A stretch of DNA of 64,000 bases from Benincasa hispida (lineage: Eukaryota > Streptophyta > Magnoliopsida > Cucurbitales > Cucurbitaceae). A model generated the notes under the pieces. It was given only the letters and a program-made list of their open reading frames with translations, was not told where the DNA came from and did no database searches. The stretch covers positions 65,332,145 to 65,396,144 of the forward strand of contig NC_052360.1 in assembly GCF_009727055.1 (NCBI RefSeq), in the 5' to 3' direction. Positions 57,316 to 64,000 of the stretch are shown here, one piece after another (within the stretch, counting starts at the first letter, position 1; each line of letters opens with the position of its first letter). The translations under genes and the position numbers were made by a program.

Positions 57316-60300
57316 ATGAAAGATCCCAACACTGATTTGTTCGACCCCAGAGCCGCGATTGACTCCGATTATGTGCTCGGTGCTTCCACTTCGTCGCGGG
57401 ATTCTGATTTTAGGTTCGCTTTTGACGATAGTAACTTCTCCGATCGCTTGCTTAGGATTGAGATCGTTGGTGGGTCCGATGAAACCGAGCAGGAATTTGG
57501 TGGGTGTAGCAGTGTTCTCGATTGGGCTCGCCGAAAGAGGAGGAAAGAAGAAAAGAAAACGGAAAACAGTGAGTTTTCTACCCAATTGTCTTGGTTTCTC
57601 TTTTGGGTTTTTTGAGAATGACTTTTTTTTTCCCTATATTTAGACTAGTTAGATTTTCTGTTGGATTAGTGTAGGGAGCTCCATTAACGATTCTGGTTTA
57701 TGAGGAACCTTTAAGAATTTGTGGAATCTCTTTCTTTTCTAAAAATAATTGTGGGTTTTAGGTCTGTTTCTAGTAACTCACGAGAGTTCGTTAGCTCAAA
57801 TCCATCTGGGTTTATGGATGTTCATATGTCTCTGGCTTTGAGTCCATACAAAATTGTTTTTAAAATTCAGAATCTCGGGTATATGAGTTTCCTTTGGATG
57901 CACGTTAAGCCGAGGAAACGAAAGAGGAAATGTACAAATTTAAAGTCTACGTTCTTAATTTTTAATCACAGGCTTCTGTACTTTGGATGGATTCCAGATT
58001 TTACCAAGGTCCATTTTCTCTATTTTAAACTCTTTGCGTAAGGAACACTTATGTTGGAGTTTTTTTATTTTCCAGTTGCCACGAATAACAATTTATTTCT
58101 TTGTTTTGTTCATACTTTACAAAGTCTCGTACAGGGTTTCTAATATTAAAACTTGATGTTAAATGGTTATAATGGTCGATTCTTCCTGAAAGAACAGATA
58201 AAAAAAAATTAGGGGAATTGGTGGTTACTTTGATTGCAGTTGTCTATGGGAAATCTGAAATTTTTCTTCAGTGTCTCTGTCTATGTATAAAACATTGGAA
58301 CATCGAGAGATCAATTTATGTTTTCAGTGTGCAGAATTTTCATTTTCTTCCAATATTTCAGTGGGATTACTTACTTGATGCATTGATGGTGTAACTGTTC
58401 TTTTGACAACTTCGTGCATTGAAAAGTCGGCCAGAAAAATTAATTCCTTTTCCTTTTTTAACACAGCTCTGGATCTCAGTAAATGTCCACAGCAGCAAGT
58501 TTTAACATGTAATCAGCCTGATATGGTTGATGTCTTGTCCTTTGAAAATCCGGACGAGGAACCTGTGGCAATGATTGAAGAATCTCTATCAGGTAATAGA
58601 AACTGGAAAGTCTGTTCAGAATTTCAGTGGTCAAATAAAAGGTTGATTTATTCAGGTTTTAGGGTTTTATCTGAATTTCGAACATTGTGTTTGATTCATA
58701 GTGTTATTGTAGGTGATGAAGCTGCCAATACCAATGATTTAAATTTGGATTCTTCTACTGTGATGAGGGTGAAGACTTTGCATATTAGCTCTCCTATTTT
58801 AGCGGCCAAAAGCCCCTTCTTCTATAAGGTAAAGGTTAATTGTCTTTTTTTGGTCTTGTTTCATAACTATTATGCATAACAATCCTAAGACAGTTCCTTT
58901 TCTTATTCCATCTTGTGAACTTCTAGCTGTTCTCAAATGGCATGAAAGAATCAGACGAACGACTTGTGACCTTACGGATCAATGCCTCTGGTGAGAAATA
59001 ACAAAAAATTTCTTCCAATTAAAAACTGTTGATTGATTGTTTTTTGGTTGTGTTATACAGAGAAATCTGACTTGTTATATGATGTCTTTTTACTTGGAAC
59101 AGAGGAAGCTGCTCTCATGGAGTTGTTGAACTTTATGTACAGCAATACCCTGTCTGTTACCACAGCTCCTGCTTTATTAGACGTGTTAATGGCTGCTGAT
59201 AAATACGAGGTTTCTTCATGCATGAGGTATTGCAGTAGACAATTGCGAACTTCGCCTATGACACCTGAGTCTGCGCTGCTCTTTTTGGAGCTTCCTTCCA
59301 GTGTTTTAATGGCTGAAGCTGTCCAATCACTTACTGATGCAGCAAAACAGTACCTTGCTGCTCGTTATAAAGACATAACTAAGTAAGTTCACATTTCACA
59401 TGAAGATCATTTTTTTAATTATAATTATTTTTTTCTTGACAGTTTGTGCTCCATAATCTATTATTTTAATCTAAATTGAAGAACGTATTAAAATTATGAC
59501 TTTTAAATGTCCATTCCGTCAGTTGTTTTCTAAAGTTGAAAGTTTTGGGCCTATCACCTATTGGGCACTTTTTGAAATTTCGGGAACCAAGCATATACAA
59601 ACTTGAAAGTTCAAGAATGTAAAATTTTCAATCAGAAATTTGAGTTAGGATACCAGAGTAGTCAATCTGAATTAAGTAAACCTGAGACATTGGGAATTTT
59701 TTCCTAATGTAGATTGTTGTTACTTGGAAATGACCATAGGTTTAGCTTGAAATCATACTCTTTATGCCTTCTTTTGATGTTACATTTAGGCTGCTCCTAA
59801 ATCTTTTGGGTACTCAATCCATTGGGCATGTAACAGTGGCAGAGTTAGATGTTTTCATAAGGAGAGAAAATTTTACGGTTCTACACTTCTGACTATAACG
59901 TGCATATGTCAGGTACCAAGAAGAGATATTGGTGTTCCCCCTTTCTGGGATAGAGGCAATATTATCTAGTAATGATCTTCAAGTAGCATCAGAGGATGCA
60001 GTATTTGACTTTGTTTTGAAGTGGGCAAGGGCACATTATCCTTTGTTAGAGGAGCGGCGGGAAGTCCTTGGTACTCGTCTTGCTCAGTTCATTCGCTTTC
60101 CTTTCATGTCCTGTCGGAAGCTTAAGAAGGTATTGACATGTATTGACTTCGATCATGAGGCTGCTTCCAAACTTGTGCTCGAGGCACTCTTTTTCAAAGC
60201 GGATGTTCCACACAGACAGCGAGCCTTGATTACTGATGAGTCTACTTCGTCAAATCATCGCTTCATTGAAAGGACCTACAAGTATAGGCCAGTTAAGATC

Positions 60301-60726
60301 ATTGAATTAGAACTTCCACGACAACAGTGTGTGGTATACCTGGACTTGAAAAGAGAAGAATGTACGAATTTGTTCCCATCTGGACGAATTTATTCTCAAG
60401 CATTCCATTTGGGAGGACAGGGATTCTTCTTATCTGCTCATTGCAACATGGACCAGCAGAGCTCCTTCCATTGTTTTGGATTGTTTTTGGGGATGCAGGA
60501 GAAAGGATCTGTGAGTTTTGCTGTGGATTATGAATTTTCAGCGAGATCGAAGCCGAGCGAAGAGTTCCTCAGTAAATATAAGGGCAACTACACCTTTACG
60601 GGCGGGAAAGCAGTTGGGTACCGGAACTTGTTTGGTGTACCTTGGACTTCCTTCATGGCTGAAGATAGCAATCACTTCATAAATGGCATTCTACATCTCA
60701 GAGCAGAGCTTACCATCAAGTCATGA
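57316..60726 (+). CDS. POB1: BTB/POZ-BACK protein, POB1/LRB type
   Basis: Six coding exons by GT..AG borders and frame: 57316-57568, 58467-58592, 58713-58828, 58927-58990, 59103-59382 and 59913-60726. They total 1653 nt, giving 550 residues and a TGA. An N-terminal Asp/Ser-rich part carries [17 protein letters not shown] and a basic patch [11 protein letters not shown] (residues 71-81, probable nuclear signal). The BTB domain is about 128-240 ([35 protein letters not shown]), BACK about 250-350 ([18 protein letters not shown]). A conserved C-terminal domain follows ([47 protein letters not shown]). Arabidopsis POB1/LRB2 and LRB1 are nuclear substrate adaptors of CUL3 ubiquitin ligases acting in phytochrome signalling and defence; length and motif order agree with them. 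All frames are open, so the gene looks functional. The symbol is by family, without distinguishing LRB1 from LRB2. Confidence 0.95.
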
Positions 60727-61232
60727 CCTTCCCTTTTGTTTCCCATCTCACATTTTCTATATCATAGCTCATGATCAAAGGATTTCTTTTCATGCTGACT
60801 AGTCCCTTTTAGATAATTTTATGTATGGCAGGAGAAAGAAAAAAAATGTAGGTTCCAGATTTATACTTAATTCTATAACTTTTGTAAGTGTACCCTTCTT
60901 GAATGTGTTCAGCAATTTAAGAGAATATCTCCTCCTTCTACACCTTAACCGTGTTCTACCTCTCTTGTTTTTAGGTTGATGAAGTGAACTTTTATGGATA
61001 TTATCAACAATTATGTGACGTTTGTTCATTGGGTGGAGCCAAAAATTTCCATGAGGGAAAAAATCTTACTTTCTTGTTATTATGTGTAATCTTAAAATAT
61101 AAAGGAATTTAGTGGGCAATGAAATATTCACCAACTTCGATGAAGAATTTTTTAATCTTAATAATCACATGTCATGCTACATACATGGTGATTTTATGTC
61201 TGCTGGGTTATGTTCAATTTATTTAGAAAAAA
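60727..61232. other. 3' flank of POB1-like gene
   Basis: Contains the 3' UTR of the gene. I cannot set the poly(A) site. No further gene is seen. Confidence 0.5.
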
Positions 61233-62360
61233 TTGTCTTTTTGTCTAGATTTTGATATTTGGACAGTAGGTTTTAAAATATTATACATTTAGTTCTTAAG
61301 TTCTAAATTTGGTTTCAAATTTAGTCTATAAATTTCAAAATTTTGCAATTTTATTTTGAGATTTGAGTTTTGTTTCAATTTGAATGTTTCAAGATTTACA
61401 CTTAATACTCATTTGTCGTCTTTAATGTTAATTAGGGGTGTTCAAAAAATTCGATGACTCGAGAAAACCGATCAACCCAACCCAACCCGTGTAGTTTTGG
61501 TTGGGTTATCAACTCATTTGGACTGGTTGGATTCAAATAAGTGAAATTTTATGGGTTGGGTTGGTTCATGGGTTCACCTAATATAACTCAAACCAACTCG
61601 AACTAACCCGAATTTATTATTAACTTTAAACTATATATTTTTTGTTACTTATAACACAATTATTTATACATATATTGGTTTTAGTTTTATTTAATTTCAA
61701 TATTTTTTTGAATAATTTATTCTTCAATTAACTTTTAAAAGTAGTTTCTTTGCACTTTAGAAATAAAATTTTCACCATATAAATTGAAATTGAGCAGTTA
61801 ATCTTAATTCAATATATGAAAATAATTAAATTAAATTTTTACATATTTACATTTTGTTTCTTTTTAGAATAAAATTTTAAATAAATGACCCAATTAACTA
61901 TTTAGGTTGGGTTGGGTTGGGTTCATTTTTTAATAAAGGTTATTTAGGTTGAAGAAATTTACAACCCGAATAATTGGGTTGGGTCTAAAAAATCTTTCAA
62001 CCCAACCCAACCCATGAACACCCTTAATGTTAATGTTTGTAATTTAAATAATTATAATTAGTTAAGTTTCACTATTTTTTTATCACTATGAAAATTAAAT
62101 CTAAAACTTCATTTTATAATTATTTTAAATTAATTAATAGACATTGATATGAATGATTGAAAAGAGTATTTAATGAAAAAATGAAGTTAAAAGTGTAAAA
62201 TCTTGAAACCTAGGGCCAAAATTAAAACAAAACTCAAATTTCAAAGATAAAATTATAACACCTTGAAATTTAGGGACTAAATTATATAATATTTTAAATT
62301 TACGAACATAATGAAAACAAAAAATATAGGGACCAAAAAGTTATTTTTTCAACTCAAACT
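61233..62360. repeat. Foldback sequence interrupted by a MITE
   Basis: The left arm (about 61240-61410) and the complement of the right arm (about 62185-62360) share blocks such as AAATTTGAGTTTTGTTT against GATTTGAGTTTTGTTTC and TTTCAAGATTT(T)ACACTT. The arms form an inverted repeat, with the element at 61433-62026 inserted between them. This could be an older MITE. Ends are approximate. Confidence 0.55.
61433..62026. mobile_element. hAT-type MITE, 594 bp
   Basis: Terminal inverted repeats TAGGGGTGTTCA and (in complement) TAAGGGTGTTCA, 11 of 12 matching, are flanked by a perfect 8-bp TSD ATGTTAAT (61425-61432 and 62027-62034). An 8-bp TSD is typical of the hAT superfamily. Both ends are rich in CCCAACCCAACCC and its complement. 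There is no coding capacity, so it would have needed a transposase in trans. Confidence 0.88.
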
Positions 62361-62598
62361 TTTATATATAGATGTTAATACTTAATAGAGGGATAAAACA
62401 GAGTGGCATGATACTTTGTACTTATTCAGCTATTTTGACCAAAACAACTTTATTTTATTTAGTTGGTTTACTTCTTTTATAAAAGAAATAAATATATAAA
62501 AAGGCATTTGGTGAAAAATATGCAAATATAAAGAAAAGAGGTTGAAAGGGACACAATGGAAGAAGAGAAATTAAGGGTTAGTTTGACAGAATTTTGTT

Positions 62599-62963
62599 TA
62601 GGGGTGTTCAAAAAACTCGGTAATCCGACCAATCCGGACTATTCAATCCAAACTGCAAGAGTTGGGTTGGGTTAAAAATGTTAAAAAATATTAAATTTTT
62701 TGTCGACCCGACCCGACCCGACCCGAATTATATATATATATATATTATATATTATATATATAAAAGTTAAAAAAACATCAAATTAAAAAAAAAAAAAACA
62801 GAACGTTGACCCAACTCGACCCAACCCAAAAATTTTGGGTTGGATTGGGTTGGGTTGACTCTCCAAAAAAGAACTAATAGGGTTCATTATTAGCCAACCC
62901 GAATTTTTGGGTTGTCCACAAAAATCTTCCAACCCGGTTCAACCCAGACTATATACACCCTTA
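62599..62963. mobile_element. Second, related hAT-type MITE, 365 bp
   Basis: Left end TAGGGGTGTTCAAAAAACTC, right end in complement TAAGGGTGTATA. The flanks ATTTTGTT (62591-62598) and GTTTTGCT (62964-62971) are an 8-bp TSD with two changes. Internal GGGTTGGGTTGGG and GACCCGACCCGACCCG runs and an AT-rich centre resemble the element at 61433. It has no coding capacity. Confidence 0.78.
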
Positions 62964-62971
62964 GTTTTGCT

Positions 62972-64000
62972 ATTAGAAATATATAAATAAATTAGTATTT
63001 TGTAAGTTTCAAATCCAAGCATCAAGAATTAGATTAGTGTATTATGAAATTACTATGATGATAAAAATTAGATACAGATTGTGTGAATATTTGTTTGACA
63101 AAGATTAAACATAAACTTATACACATATTTAAATTCAAAATTATATAATTTAAATTATAGGTTTTATTTGTTTAAATAATTTTATAAAAACATAACAAGG
63201 AAAAATAGGCTAACATTTAATCGGCATACAAAATCATTTTCTTTTGATTTTATAGTCGATTACATGTATCATAACCAGTTGATTGATCAAAATCATTAGT
63301 AATTAGTCTAATAGATGCATGTCATTTTAACATTCAAATGGACAGCATTGAGATTCAATGAACCAATCAAAATAAAAATGTCAATTCTGTAAAGAAAAAG
63401 AAAAAGAAAAAAAATGAGATTGTTGAAACTTTCTTTTTGAAAAATTTGTTAACTAAATATATAAATTATATTTTTACAGCCTTTCTATATCATTTGTAAT
63501 AATAATAATAATAGTAATAATAATAATAAGGTTAAATTATAAAAAATAACTCTAAACTTTATACTTTGTGTCAAAAATGCCCTTGGAGTTTCAAAAGCTT
63601 CAAAATTACCCTTAAACTTTTAAAAAGAGTTCAAATAATACTCCGCAGTTAGTCTTGGATAGAAACCGTTAAAGTTTTGTTTAAAAACTATCCCTGAACT
63701 TTCAAAATGTTTAAGAAATACCAATAATTTAATAAAAGTTCAAAAATACTTTAACTGTTAGTATGTGAACAAAAATCGTTAATTATTCGTGTAAAAATGA
63801 CTTTAAAAATAAAAAATAAAAAATGCACCTACTGATCAATTTGTTTGAAGTTTCCTTAAGTTCAGAAAAACCAATTTAAAAATAAATTACATAGATATCT
63901 TCACTTTTTTCATATCGGTACTCTCATTTTTTTATTTTTTTTTTTTTTTCAATTCTTAGCTTACATCAATGTTCTCAATAACCACAATAGAAACAAAAAT
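62972..64000. other. AT-rich intergenic DNA, no gene seen
   Basis: AT-rich, with an AAT microsatellite at about 63498-63531 and a stretch (63540-63800) of repeated AACTTT-type phrases common in plant intergenic repeats. No reading frame, RNA gene or transposon end can be supported. Confidence 0.5.

Noticed and set aside
57286..57585. Minus-strand open frame of 99 codons over POB1 exon 1
   Set aside because: It is the antisense shadow of the coding exon.
61480..62010. CCCAACCCAACCC runs resembling telomere repeats
   Set aside because: Plant telomere units are TTTAGGG. These runs are the ends of a hAT-type MITE with TIR and TSD.

Overview
This is nuclear DNA from a flowering plant, most likely a eudicot. 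The evidence is one intron-split plant gene with GT..AG borders (a BTB/BACK protein of the POB1/LRB type), one nuclear tRNA-Gly, AT-rich intergenic DNA, hAT-type MITEs, and a very large block of nested Ty1/copia and Ty3/gypsy LTR retrotransposons. The style of the repeats reminds me of cucurbits, but that is an impression from memory and not proven here.

Layout. 1-4361: fragments of long copia LTRs in alternating orientation. 4362-8201: AT-rich intergenic DNA with a perfect-length 185-bp tandem duplication (5886-6255) and a tRNA-Gly(UCC) gene on the minus strand (6371-6442). 8202-54578: one 46-kb retrotransposon nest. 54579-57315: AT-rich intergenic DNA. 57316-60726: the POB1/LRB-like gene, six coding exons, 550 codons, apparently intact. 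60727-64000: intergenic DNA with two related hAT-type MITEs (61433-62026 and 62599-62963).

The nest can be unpeeled from LTR ends, target-site duplications (TSDs) and homology of the interrupted parts. Outermost is a gutted gypsy element (LTRs 8202-8882 and 53893-54578). It holds a minus-strand copia element (right LTR 51543-53481, gag 12735-13960, a 3' LTR or separate LTR at 10505-12732). The leader of that copia was hit by an Athila-like gypsy (14527-29436, TSD CTATA) and by a related plus-strand copia (30336-50731). The Athila-like element carries a solo LTR in its own 5' LTR (14833-16515, TSD CGCAT) and a deleted minus-strand relative in its integrase (22656-25952, TSD ATAGG). The plus copia carries a pol-less gypsy in its leader (33278-40153), a solo LTR in its reverse transcriptase (45506-47752, TSD ATTCA) and an LTR piece in its 5' LTR (30512-31735). 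All retroelement reading frames seen are broken by stops, frameshifts or deletions.

Assembly quality matters here. Two 38-bp inserts (18971-19008 and 24889-24926) are exact back-to-back Tn5 mosaic ends, the Nextera mate-pair junction adapter, each flanked by duplicated genomic sequence. Two single-N joins (11926, 56894) and the 244-N gap (36962-37205) are also flanked by duplicated sequence. These are assembly artefacts and not biology.

I found no clearly new biological system. The most interesting non-artefact signals are the CGATCG-rich arrays just downstream of the copia LTR TATA box, a pol-less gypsy element with a long Lys/Glu-rich second ORF and a 60-bp minisatellite, and two frame-preserving alternative splicing options in the POB1-like gene.
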